In this document: positions 6,814-12,725 of the stretch, one piece after another
How the letters are laid out: the number at the start of each line of letters is the position of its first letter
Numbering within the stretch: the first letter of the stretch is position 1
Source: JARIHD01 sp035629475
Lineage (GTDB): Bacteria; Patescibacteriota; Saccharimonadia; Saccharimonadales; UBA4665
Direction: 5' to 3'
NCBI GenBank assembly: GCA_035629475.1
Contig: DASPHS010000119.1
Location: forward strand, 1-13,256
Length of the DNA stretch: 13,256 bases
Translations under genes and position numbers: made by a program
The notes under the pieces: generated by a model
What the model saw: the letters and a program-made list of their open reading frames with translations, nothing else
Told to the model about the DNA's origin: nothing
Database searches by the model: none

Positions 6814-7845
6814 ATGGATATGACCGTGCCCAACGAAACCAAACGATACATAGATGCAGTGAGTGACATGCTCGGTGCCGATAGCCAGCTAGTGCTGGTG
6901 GGCGGTTCAGTGCGGGATATACTGCTTGGTCGCACCCCCAAGGATTACGATTTTGCCACGGCGCTTGTTCCCGATGAGGCTGAACGACGCGTCCGAGCGG
7001 CTGGCAAACGGGTGTATACCGTGGGCAAACGTTTTGGCACTATCGGTTTTAAACTGGACGGCCAGTTCATAGAGCTCACGACATTCCGTAAGGAGCTGTA
7101 CAGCCCGGGCTCCCGCAAGCCGGCCGTAACATTCACGAGCGACCTGCACGAAGATCTGGCCCGCCGCGACTTTACTATGAATGCATTGGCGCTCGACACC
7201 GCGTATCGGCTGATTGACCCGTACGATGGTGCTGCGGACATCCAGGCAGGGCTGGTGCGGGCCGTGGGTAAGCCAGCTGATCGGTTTACCGAAGATCCGT
7301 TGCGTATGCTGCGTATGGCCCGGTTTGTGGCCCGTTATGGTTTTGTCGTAGAGGAGGCAACCGCCGCCGCGGCCGCCAAAGAGGGTTATCTGCTGACCAA
7401 GATTAGCCCAGAGCGTATCAGTGCTGAGATGGACGGCATACTGGTGGGTGATTTTGCTGTGCAGGGCCTGGCGCTGCTGGGTGAGCTGGGGTTGCTGTCA
7501 TATGCTGTGCCGTTGCTGGCGGTGCAGGTGGGGTATGACCAAAACAGCCCGTGGCACCGCTATGAACTGTGGGAGCATTCACTCAAGACCATGGCTGCCG
7601 TTCCTGCCGAAGTAGAGCTGCGCTGGGCGGCCCTGCTGCACGATATAGGCAAGCCCTTTGTACGCCAGGAAAAACCCGACCGCAGCAGCTATGTGCACCA
7701 CGACCGGGTGGGCGCACTGCTGGTGGATATGATTGCTCACCACTTGCGTTGGTCCAAGGAACGACAGTTGGTGGTGCGTGCCTTGGTACGCGGCCATATG
7801 GACGATGCCAGCCCGCTGCGGGCCGCCGATAACGCCGCCAAATAA
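6814..7845 (+). CDS. cca: CCA-adding-type tRNA nucleotidyltransferase with HD domain
   Basis: The 343-residue class II tRNA nucleotidyltransferase has the Pol-beta head with GGSVRD (30-35) and catalytic D44-x-D46 (KDYDFAT), the RRDFTMNALALD motif, the 'EDPLRMLRMARFVARYGF' and 'ISPERISAEM' motifs that build the template-free nucleotide pocket, and a C-terminal HD segment (ALLHDIGKP). It would rebuild or repair tRNA 3'-CCA ends in the cytoplasm. It is shorter than many CCA enzymes, ending soon after the HD region. CCA-, CC- and A-adding enzymes and poly(A) polymerase I share motifs, but the pattern favours the tRNA enzyme. A longer frame from GTG 6748 is rejected because it overlaps rlaP. ATG 6820 is a close alternative, having GGAAGG 8 bases upstream. 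It is divergent from rlaP. Confidence 0.85.
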   Translation: MDMTVPNETKRYIDAVSDMLGADSQLVLVGGSVRDILLGRTPKDYDFATALVPDEAERRVRAAGKRVYTVGKRFGTIGFKLDGQFIELTTFRKELYSPGSRKPAVTFTSDLHEDLARRDFTMNALALDTAYRLIDPYDGAADIQAGLVRAVGKPADRFTEDPLRMLRMARFVARYGFVVEEATAAAAAKEGYLLTKISPERISAEMDGILVGDFAVQGLALLGELGLLSYAVPLLAVQVGYDQNSPWHRYELWEHSLKTMAAVPAEVELRWAALLHDIGKPFVRQEKPDRSSYVHHDRVGALLVDMIAHHLRWSKERQLVVRALVRGHMDDASPLRAADNAAK

Positions 7846-7852
7846 CTCTAGA

Positions 7853-7884
7853 TTTTAAAGGTGGCGAATTCGCCACCTTTAAAA
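7853..7884. repeat. Perfect 32-bp palindrome between cca and kilA-N
   Basis: Every base from 7853 to 7868 is complementary to 7884 to 7869, centred on GAATTC. As RNA it folds into a 14-bp stem with an AAUU loop. It contains AAAGGT (7857-7862) and ACCTTT (7875-7880). It lies 8 bases after the cca stop, but no T-run follows the stem on either strand, so it is a poor classical terminator and looks more like a protein-binding site. Its left 23 bases also occur inside kilA-N. Confidence 0.85.
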
Positions 7885-7917
7885 AACGAATGAGAACGGG
7901 CTTGTATCCAAACGTTT

Positions 7918-7954
7918 CATATTGTAACCTTTAAATTAGAAAGGTTACAATATG
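7918..7954 (+). promoter_or_regulatory. Inverted repeat holding the kilA-N ribosome binding site and start codon
   Basis: Perfect 15-base arms (7918-7932 and 7940-7954) flank a 7-base spacer. The right arm contains the Shine-Dalgarno AAAGG (7940-7944) and ends in the ATG (7952-7954). A transcript spanning both arms would bury its own translation start. As DNA it is a dyad operator with ACCTTT and AAAGGT half-sites (7927-7932, 7940-7945). Confidence 0.7.
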
Positions 7955-8812
7955 TCCATTAAACCAACTGTGCTGACTATCGGAGAAGCCACCATAAAGG
8001 TTATCCACACTCACGGTACTGACTATATCTGTCTAACTGATATGGTAAACAACTATGGCGGAGACCAGGCAATATACAGCTGGATGAGGAATCGAAACAG
8101 CATTGAGTTTCTGGGCATATGGGAAACGTTAAATAATCCAGATTTTAAAGGTGGCGAATTCGAGACCTTTAGGAAGCAGGTAGGCCTCAATACTTTCCAC
8201 CTTACGCCGCGTAAATGGATAGACGCTACTGGTGCTATCGGAATCTTGTCTAAGGCTGGCCGCCACAATGGCGGAACCTACGCTCACAAAGATATAGCCT
8301 TTGAGTTCGGTACTTGGCTTAGTCCAGAATTCAAGCTGCACCTTATAAAAGAGTTTCAGCGCTTGAAGGAACTAGAGGCCGACCAGGAGCAGTGGGATTA
8401 CCGCCGGTTTCTTGCCAAGGTTAACTATCACTTGCAAACCGATGCCATACAGCAAGTGCTCGTGCCTATTTCATCCTTGCCTATTGGACGCCGCGGCCTG
8501 GTATATGCCAAAGAGGCTGACGTGGTCAATCTTGCCCTATTTGGTATGACTGCGAAGGAATGGCGCTCTCAGAACCCTACGCTGGCCAAAAACGGTAATA
8601 TCCGCGATTGCGCTACTATTGAGCAGTTAACCGTACTGTCAAACCTGGAGAGTATAAATTCCATGCTTATTACGGAGAAAATATCTAAAGAGAATCGCTT
8701 TGAGCGCCTGCGTACAGAGGCTGCCCGTCAGCTTCAGGCACTGATTGCAGCCCGACGCAGCGTTTTGCCACCTTCGGAACAGAACCCTGGTACCAAGTTA
8801 ACCACGGGTTAA
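7952..8812 (+). CDS. KilA-N domain protein (phage/mobile-element-type DNA-binding protein)
   Basis: The 286-residue protein has the KilA-N domain at about residues 20-120: 'DYICLTDMVNN', 'WMRNRNSIEFLGIWETLNNPDF', 'FRKQVGLNTFHLTPRKWIDATGAIGI', 'AGRHNGGTYAHKDIAFEFGTWLSPEFKLHLIKEFQRLKE'. The C-terminal half ('WDYRRFLAKVNYHLQTDAIQ', 'EADVVNLALFGMTAKEWRSQNP', 'ENRFERLR') follows the full-length bacterial KilA-N family, so it seems intact. KilA-N domains come from large DNA viruses and phages and are thought to bind DNA; the bacterial full-length proteins have no established role. Presence in only some genomes is typical of the family, suggesting transfer. The start codon and AAAGG site lie within an inverted repeat, and an imperfect palindrome lies within codons 65-73, suggesting autoregulation. 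Confidence 0.85.
   Translation: MSIKPTVLTIGEATIKVIHTHGTDYICLTDMVNNYGGDQAIYSWMRNRNSIEFLGIWETLNNPDFKGGEFETFRKQVGLNTFHLTPRKWIDATGAIGILSKAGRHNGGTYAHKDIAFEFGTWLSPEFKLHLIKEFQRLKELEADQEQWDYRRFLAKVNYHLQTDAIQQVLVPISSLPIGRRGLVYAKEADVVNLALFGMTAKEWRSQNPTLAKNGNIRDCATIEQLTVLSNLESINSMLITEKISKENRFERLRTEAARQLQALIAARRSVLPPSEQNPGTKLTTG
8140..8172. repeat. Intragenic imperfect palindrome repeating the upstream palindrome
   Basis: Bases 8140-8162 are identical to 7850-7872 (23 bases), and after two mismatches the match resumes for about 7 more (ACCTTTA). The coding copy is itself an imperfect palindrome, with AAAGGT (8147-8152) and ACCTTT (8165-8170) spaced exactly as in the upstream copy. It encodes NPDFKGGEFETF of the KilA-N domain, in a position the family normally fills, so the coding copy is likely the original. 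Confidence 0.8.
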
Positions 8813-8845
8813 TGTCCACATGGCAATATGATGGCATAAGCGGCG

Positions 8846-8854
8846 TGCTATTAT
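8846..8854 (+). promoter_or_regulatory. Extended -10 placing a start next to the metallopeptidase ATG
   Basis: TGC-TATTAT is an extended -10 ending 9 bases before the ATG at 8864, so transcription should begin about 3 bases before the start codon. No Shine-Dalgarno precedes that ATG. Together these suggest a leaderless or nearly leaderless mRNA. Confidence 0.45.
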
Positions 8855-8863
8855 TGCTGTAAG

Positions 8864-9541
8864 ATGTTTCCCACAACGTGCCCGGTCTGCCAACGCCCGC
8901 TTGCCATTGAGGGTTATGACGCCGTGTGCAATCACTGCCACGTCTACCGCAAGCGATTGCGTTGGTGGCAACAGCCCGTGGCCTGGACGCGAGGCAAGCA
9001 GTGGTGGTGGCGCATCGTGCCCATTAGCTTTTTTATATGGCTCTTCCTGCAGGCAGCAACCAGTGACCAGCTGCAGCGCAGCAACCCGGTCGCACTGCTT
9101 GATTTTGGTATGCACGAGCTCGGGCATATTCTGTTCATTCCATTCGGCACGTTCATGACTATCTTGGGCGGGTCACTGTTCCAGTGCTTATTTCCGCTGC
9201 TATGGCTGGGTGCCAGCATCTGGAAGCGCTGGTATGGCGCAGCGGCACTGTGCCTGGCGTGGTTTGGGTATAATCTATATGATGTTGCTGTCTACGTGGC
9301 CGATGCCCGTGTGCGCCTGTTGTCACTGTCGACATTTTCCAGCGATTACGACAGCGCGCATGACTGGTACCAAATACTGAGCCGCCTGAACGCCCTAGAA
9401 GCTGATACGGCTATTGCTGCTGCCTTGCGTGTTGCCGGAGCAGTGAGTATGGGCTTGGGTATAGGCATCGCCACCGTGCTCCTCGGGCTGATGTTCTATT
9501 TCTGGTATCGCCCACCTGCCAGTGACGACACCGAAGCGTAG
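8864..9541 (+). CDS. Zinc-ribbon membrane metallopeptidase, M50-like
   Basis: The 225-residue protein has an N-terminal zinc ribbon (C6-x2-C9 ... C22-x2-C25) followed by a Trp/Arg-rich amphipathic stretch. A membrane helix lies at about 51-65. HELGH (84-88) supplies the HExxH metalloprotease motif in a hydrophobic segment. Two more membrane helices follow at about 95-118 and 124-146; the latter ends 'NLYDVAVYVADAR', where D140 or D147 may be the third zinc ligand. 'HDWYQILSRL' (166-175) and a C-terminal helix (about 188-214) complete it. I recall similar HELGH...DVA.Y.ADA...HDW membrane proteins in many bacteria; the likely relatives are site-2 (M50) intramembrane proteases, but substrates are unknown. 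Stop codon TAG falls 19 bases before galE, so the two may be co-transcribed. Confidence 0.68.
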   Translation: MFPTTCPVCQRPLAIEGYDAVCNHCHVYRKRLRWWQQPVAWTRGKQWWWRIVPISFFIWLFLQAATSDQLQRSNPVALLDFGMHELGHILFIPFGTFMTILGGSLFQCLFPLLWLGASIWKRWYGAAALCLAWFGYNLYDVAVYVADARVRLLSLSTFSSDYDSAHDWYQILSRLNALEADTAIAAALRVAGAVSMGLGIGIATVLLGLMFYFWYRPPASDDTEA

Positions 9542-9547
9542 GTGCGT

Positions 9548-9553
9548 TACAAT
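9548..9553 (+). promoter_or_regulatory. -10 box giving a predicted leaderless galE transcript
   Basis: TACAAT (9548-9553) lies 6 bases before the ATG at 9560, so the predicted +1 falls on the A of the start codon. No Shine-Dalgarno is present before this ATG. The -35 position shows no good match, so read-through from the upstream gene is an alternative. Confidence 0.35.
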
Positions 9554-9559
9554 GCCAGT

Positions 9560-10516
9560 ATGAACATACTTGTTACCGGCGGCGCAGGGTATATCGGCAG
9601 TGTAATGACAACCTTGTTTTTGGAGGCCGGTCACCAAGTGACGGTCCTGGATAATCTGAGCCACGGCCATGCTGACGCGGTGCCGCAGGGTGTCCACAAG
9701 TTTATACAGGCTGATATCGCCGACCTTATGGCAGTTATCACGCCAGAGGACAACATTGAGGCGGTGGTGCACCTGGCAGCGTTTATTGCAGCCGGAGAGT
9801 CCATGACCGCTCCTGAACTGTACTGGCAGAACAACACCGTCAGCACGCTGGCACTGCTGAACGGCATGCGCGAGCTGGGTATCGGTAAATTGGTATTTGC
9901 CTCGACTGCCGCCACGTACGGCAATCCCACGCAAGTACCCATTACCGAAGATGCTGCAACCAATCCGACCAACACCTACGGCATGACCAAATTAGCCATC
10001 GATATGGCGATTACCAGTGAGTGCCTGGCGCATGGCTTAGCTGCCACGTCACTGCGCTTCTTTAATGTTGCCGGTGCGTACAAACAGGCTGCTGAGCGCC
10101 ACCCTACCGAGACGCACATCATCCCCATCTTGCTGCAGGTTGCCCGGGGAGAGCGTGAAGCGTTTACGATATTTGGCGATGATTATCCGACGCCGGATGG
10201 GACCTGCGTACGAGATTATATTCATGTGCATGACCTGGCACGGGCCGCGGCGCTCGCCCTCGACAAGTTGCAGGCTGGCCGCCACGGTATATATAACCTC
10301 GGGAACGGTGACGGGTTCTCGAATAAGCAGGTCATCGAGGCGGTGGAGCGGGTGACCGGCAAGCACATACCAGTCAGCTATGGCCCACGGCGTGAGGGCG
10401 ACCCGGCTACCTTGATCGCTTCGAGCGCGCTTGCCCACAAAGAGCTGGGCTGGACACCGGCCCACCCCACACTCGATGAAATGATCCAGGACGCCTGGGC
10501 AACATCTCGGCCTTAA
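9560..10516 (+). CDS. galE: UDP-glucose 4-epimerase
   Basis: The 318-residue short-chain dehydrogenase/reductase has the NAD-binding GGAGYIG at residues 7-13, 'VVHLAA', the catalytic Ser/Thr in 'FASTAATYGNP' and the YxxxK pair in 'NTYGMTKLAID', then 'RFFNVAGA' and 'CVRDYIHVHDLARA', all typical of GalE. It interconverts UDP-glucose and UDP-galactose, and possibly the N-acetyl forms, supplying glycan precursors in the cytosol. Length is slightly under the usual 330-340 residues but the protein looks complete through 'LGWTPAHPTLDEMIQDAW'. The start at 9560 (MNILVTGGAGYIG) is chosen over GTG 9542 because it places the Rossmann strand correctly. It converges with glmS, another nucleotide-sugar pathway gene. 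Confidence 0.93.
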   Translation: MNILVTGGAGYIGSVMTTLFLEAGHQVTVLDNLSHGHADAVPQGVHKFIQADIADLMAVITPEDNIEAVVHLAAFIAAGESMTAPELYWQNNTVSTLALLNGMRELGIGKLVFASTAATYGNPTQVPITEDAATNPTNTYGMTKLAIDMAITSECLAHGLAATSLRFFNVAGAYKQAAERHPTETHIIPILLQVARGEREAFTIFGDDYPTPDGTCVRDYIHVHDLARAAALALDKLQAGRHGIYNLGNGDGFSNKQVIEAVERVTGKHIPVSYGPRREGDPATLIASSALAHKELGWTPAHPTLDEMIQDAWATSRP

Positions 10517-10519
10517 TTC

Positions 10520-10599
10520 CGTCATGCCGGACTGGATCCGGCACCCAGTACAAAAAGGAATCCTTATGTACTGGATCCCCAGTCAAGCTGAGGATGACG
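10520..10599. repeat. MITE/REP-like palindromic element, copy 2
   Basis: An 80-bp element with the same terminal CGTCAT...ATGACG and internal CCAGTA/TACTGG as the copy at 5902-5982. The left half is nearly identical to copy 1 (GCCGGA.../...TCCGGC), but the right half has a different hairpin (CCCCAG/CTGAGG when read with its inverse). It sits 3 bases after the galE stop and 14 bases before the glmS stop, again between convergent genes. Confidence 0.75.
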
Positions 10600-10613
10600 G
10601 TGGAGGTGCGGGA

Positions 10614-12455
10614 TTACTCCACAGTAACCGACTTGGCCAGGTTGCGCGGACGGTCGACGTTCAGGCCTTTCTCGGTGGCAACGTAGTAGGCGAACAATTG
10701 CTCAGCCAGGGCAATCAGCTGTGGCTGGGTTTGTTCCATGCTTTTTGGAATGTAAATCACATCCTCAGTCAGGTCTTTGATGTGCTTGTTGCCTTCGGTG
10801 GCGATAGCGATGACCGGCCCCTTACGGGCGCGGATTTCCTGGATGTTGCTGTAGGTTTTATCCAGCAGGGGTGAGTCGCAGGCCAGCGCAAAAGTAGGGA
10901 AGTCGGGGTCGATCATGGCCAACGGGCCGTGCTTCATTTCACCTGCGGCGTAGCCTTCAGCGTGAATGTAGGACACCTCCTTCAGCTTGAGGGCACCTTC
11001 CAGGGCACAAGGGTAGGAGTAGCGCCGGCCGATGAACAGGAAGTCCTTGGCGTCGGTGTACTTCTTGGCGATGGCCCGGATGTTTTCAGCCTGGGCGAGT
11101 ATCTGGACGGCTTTTTCTGGCAGGTCGGCCAGGTCCTCCAGCATGGGCTGGAAGAGCTTGGTGCTGCGGTTAGCGCTTAGCTGCAGGGCAATTAATGACA
11201 TAACCGTTACTTGTGAAATAAAGGCTTTGGTGGAGGCGACAGCTTGCTCGGGGCCAGCGTGCAGATAGACACCAGCGTCCGTGAGGCGGGCAATGGCTGA
11301 CCCGACGGCATTCACGACGCCTAGGCGTAGGATGCCATGGCCTTCAACTTTCTTCAGGGCGGCTATGGTGTCAGCGGTTTCACCGGATTGTGACAACGCC
11401 AGGATGGCGGTACTGCGGGTCAGGGGTTCGTCGCGGTATTTAAATTCAGAAGCCAGCTGGACTTCAACGGGAATGCCTGCCAGTTCTTCGATGAGGTATT
11501 CGCCTACCAACCCTGCGTAATACGATGTGCCGCAGGCCACGATGATAATGCGTTCGATGTGTGCCAGCTGTGAGCTGACGCTTTCCAGGCCACCGAGCTT
11601 AACGGTAGCGTCTTCGATGCGTATACGTCCACGGATAGCGGAACGGATGGCATCAGGTACCTCGTGCATTTCTTTCAGCATGTAGTGCTCAAAGTCACCC
11701 AGGCCCAAGTCTTCGGATTCAAAGGTAATTGTCTCGGCTTTGCGCTCAATCTCCTTGGCGTCACGGATGTGTTTGATGGTGTAGCCGTCTTCACACAGCG
11801 TGACCATTTCGTAGTCTTCCAGGTAGAGCACTTGCTTGGTGTGCTCGCCGATGGCGGTCGCGTCAGAGGCGATGTAGTGCTCGCCATCCGCGCCAATACC
11901 TACGACCAGCGGACTGGACAGGCGGGCTGCAAACAACTTGTCTGGTTCCTGGGTGGTGAAGGCGGCAATGGCGTAGGCGCCCTCTAGCTCGCTTAGAGCA
12001 GCTTCGAAAGCTTTGGCAAAGTCCTGGGTTTGTTTAAAGTGGAAATCGATCAGGTGCGGAATAACCTCGGTGTCGGTTTGGGTGATAAATTCGTAGCCTT
12101 TTGCTTCCAGCTGGGAGCGGAGCAGGGTGTGGTTTTCGATAATACCGTTGTGCACCGCAAAGACGGTCTGCTCTTTATTAAAGTGGGGATGGGCATTTTT
12201 GACCGTTGGTGTGCCGTGAGTTGCCCAGCGGGTGTGGCCGATAGCCAGGGGAACTTTTTTACCCAGTGCAGGGGACAGGGCACGGCTGACGTTAGCTACG
12301 CGGCCAACTTGTTTTTCGATGTGACCACTCTTTTTGGCGTCGATATATGCCACGCCAGCAGAATCGTAACCCCGGTATTCGAGGGATTGCAGGCCGTCGA
12401 GGACGACTTTGACGCCGTTATGTTTGTTTCCAATAAATCCAACAATTCCACACAT
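10614..12455 (-). CDS. glmS: Glutamine-fructose-6-phosphate aminotransferase (isomerizing)
   Basis: The complete 613-residue enzyme makes glucosamine-6-phosphate from fructose-6-phosphate and glutamine, the first step toward UDP-GlcNAc for peptidoglycan. The N-terminal class II glutaminase begins MCGIVG with nucleophile C2, and has 'EYRGYDSAG', 'HTRWATHGTPT' and 'VHNGIIENH'. Two SIS domains follow, with 'CGTSYYAGL', 'SQSGETADT', 'AVASTKAF' and 'EGALKLKEVSYIHAEGYAAGEMKHGPLAMID'. The C-terminus PRNLAKSVTVE is the canonical tail that closes the active site. AAGGA lies 7-8 bases before the ATG. A promoter about 180 bases upstream leaves a long structured leader, suggesting post-transcriptional control. 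The gene is convergent with galE. Confidence 0.97.
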   Translation of the reverse strand: MCGIVGFIGNKHNGVKVVLDGLQSLEYRGYDSAGVAYIDAKKSGHIEKQVGRVANVSRALSPALGKKVPLAIGHTRWATHGTPTVKNAHPHFNKEQTVFAVHNGIIENHTLLRSQLEAKGYEFITQTDTEVIPHLIDFHFKQTQDFAKAFEAALSELEGAYAIAAFTTQEPDKLFAARLSSPLVVGIGADGEHYIASDATAIGEHTKQVLYLEDYEMVTLCEDGYTIKHIRDAKEIERKAETITFESEDLGLGDFEHYMLKEMHEVPDAIRSAIRGRIRIEDATVKLGGLESVSSQLAHIERIIIVACGTSYYAGLVGEYLIEELAGIPVEVQLASEFKYRDEPLTRSTAILALSQSGETADTIAALKKVEGHGILRLGVVNAVGSAIARLTDAGVYLHAGPEQAVASTKAFISQVTVMSLIALQLSANRSTKLFQPMLEDLADLPEKAVQILAQAENIRAIAKKYTDAKDFLFIGRRYSYPCALEGALKLKEVSYIHAEGYAAGEMKHGPLAMIDPDFPTFALACDSPLLDKTYSNIQEIRARKGPVIAIATEGNKHIKDLTEDVIYIPKSMEQTQPQLIALAEQLFAYYVATEKGLNVDRPRNLAKSVTVE

Positions 12456-12480
12456 ATAACGTTCCTTTGGTTAGTTTGGG

Positions 12481-12600
12481 GCGCCACCACAGACGGTACA
12501 TCCTGGGCGTAAGGCTGCGTTACTCGCTTACCGTACCCGAAGTACGGCTCACTCCGTTACTCGCCTTACATCCCAGGCTGCACTCGCCTGAGGTGCCGCT
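12481..12600 (-). promoter_or_regulatory. Structured 5' leader of glmS, unknown class
   Basis: Three nested helices can be drawn. The outer one pairs 12592-12600 with 12481-12488 (7 of 8 pairs plus one mismatch). The middle one pairs 12563-12577 with 12502-12515 (13 bp around a small internal loop). The inner one pairs 12531-12536 with 12542-12547 over a 5-base loop. The octamer GAGTAACG (minus strand) occurs on both sides of the inner hairpin (12555-12562 and 12518-12525). The segment 12491-12497 could alternatively pair with the inner hairpin. I do not recognise a glmS ribozyme or T-box. It may be a cis-regulatory RNA or a decayed dispersed repeat. Confidence 0.5.
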
Positions 12601-12637
12601 ACTCATCTTCCGTTACTTTTTGAATAGCAATTGTTCA

Positions 12638-12666
12638 TTTATAGCCTAGTCATAGCAGAGTAACAA
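12638..12666 (-). promoter_or_regulatory. glmS promoter
   Basis: On the minus strand TTGTTA (12666-12661), 17 bases, then TATAAA (12643-12638) make a sound sigma-70-type promoter. Predicted start is near 12631, giving a leader of about 175 bases that contains the folded segment 12600-12481. Confidence 0.55.
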
Positions 12667-12694
12667 GGTACATTGGCAATAATTTATTGACAAC

Positions 12695-12720
12695 TTTTTC
12701 ACCTTAACAGGGGTGAAAAA
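12695..12720. repeat. Inverted repeat between the glycosyltransferase and the glmS promoter
   Basis: TTTTTCACC (12695-12703) and GGTGAAAAA (12712-12720) are perfect 9-base arms with 8 bases between. It lies just after the glycosyltransferase stop (minus strand), so it may be its terminator, though the T-run precedes rather than follows the stem in that direction. It could instead be an operator upstream of the glmS promoter. Confidence 0.55.
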
Positions 12721-12725
12721 AGGTA

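Noticed and set aside
6783..6941. N-terminal extension of rlaP to 6941
   Set aside because: It lies antisense to the catalytic head of cca and precedes the overlapping -10 boxes; the Pol-beta fold starts after MTNNLS.
7853..7884. Palindrome as an ordinary cca terminator
   Set aside because: No T-run follows the stem on either strand, the stem ends are A/T, and half of it is shared with coding sequence; termination is possible but not the best explanation.
7946..7951. TACAAT as the kilA-N -10 with TTGTAA as -35 (18-base spacing)
   Set aside because: It would start transcription after the ATG and force a GTG start at 7970 without a ribosome binding site; the match arises from the symmetry of the inverted repeat.
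12456..12660. glmS self-cleaving ribozyme or T-box leader
   Set aside because: The ribozyme core (AGCGCC-type pseudoknot sequence at the cleavage site) and the T-box antiterminator motif are not visible; the folded leader is kept as unknown class.
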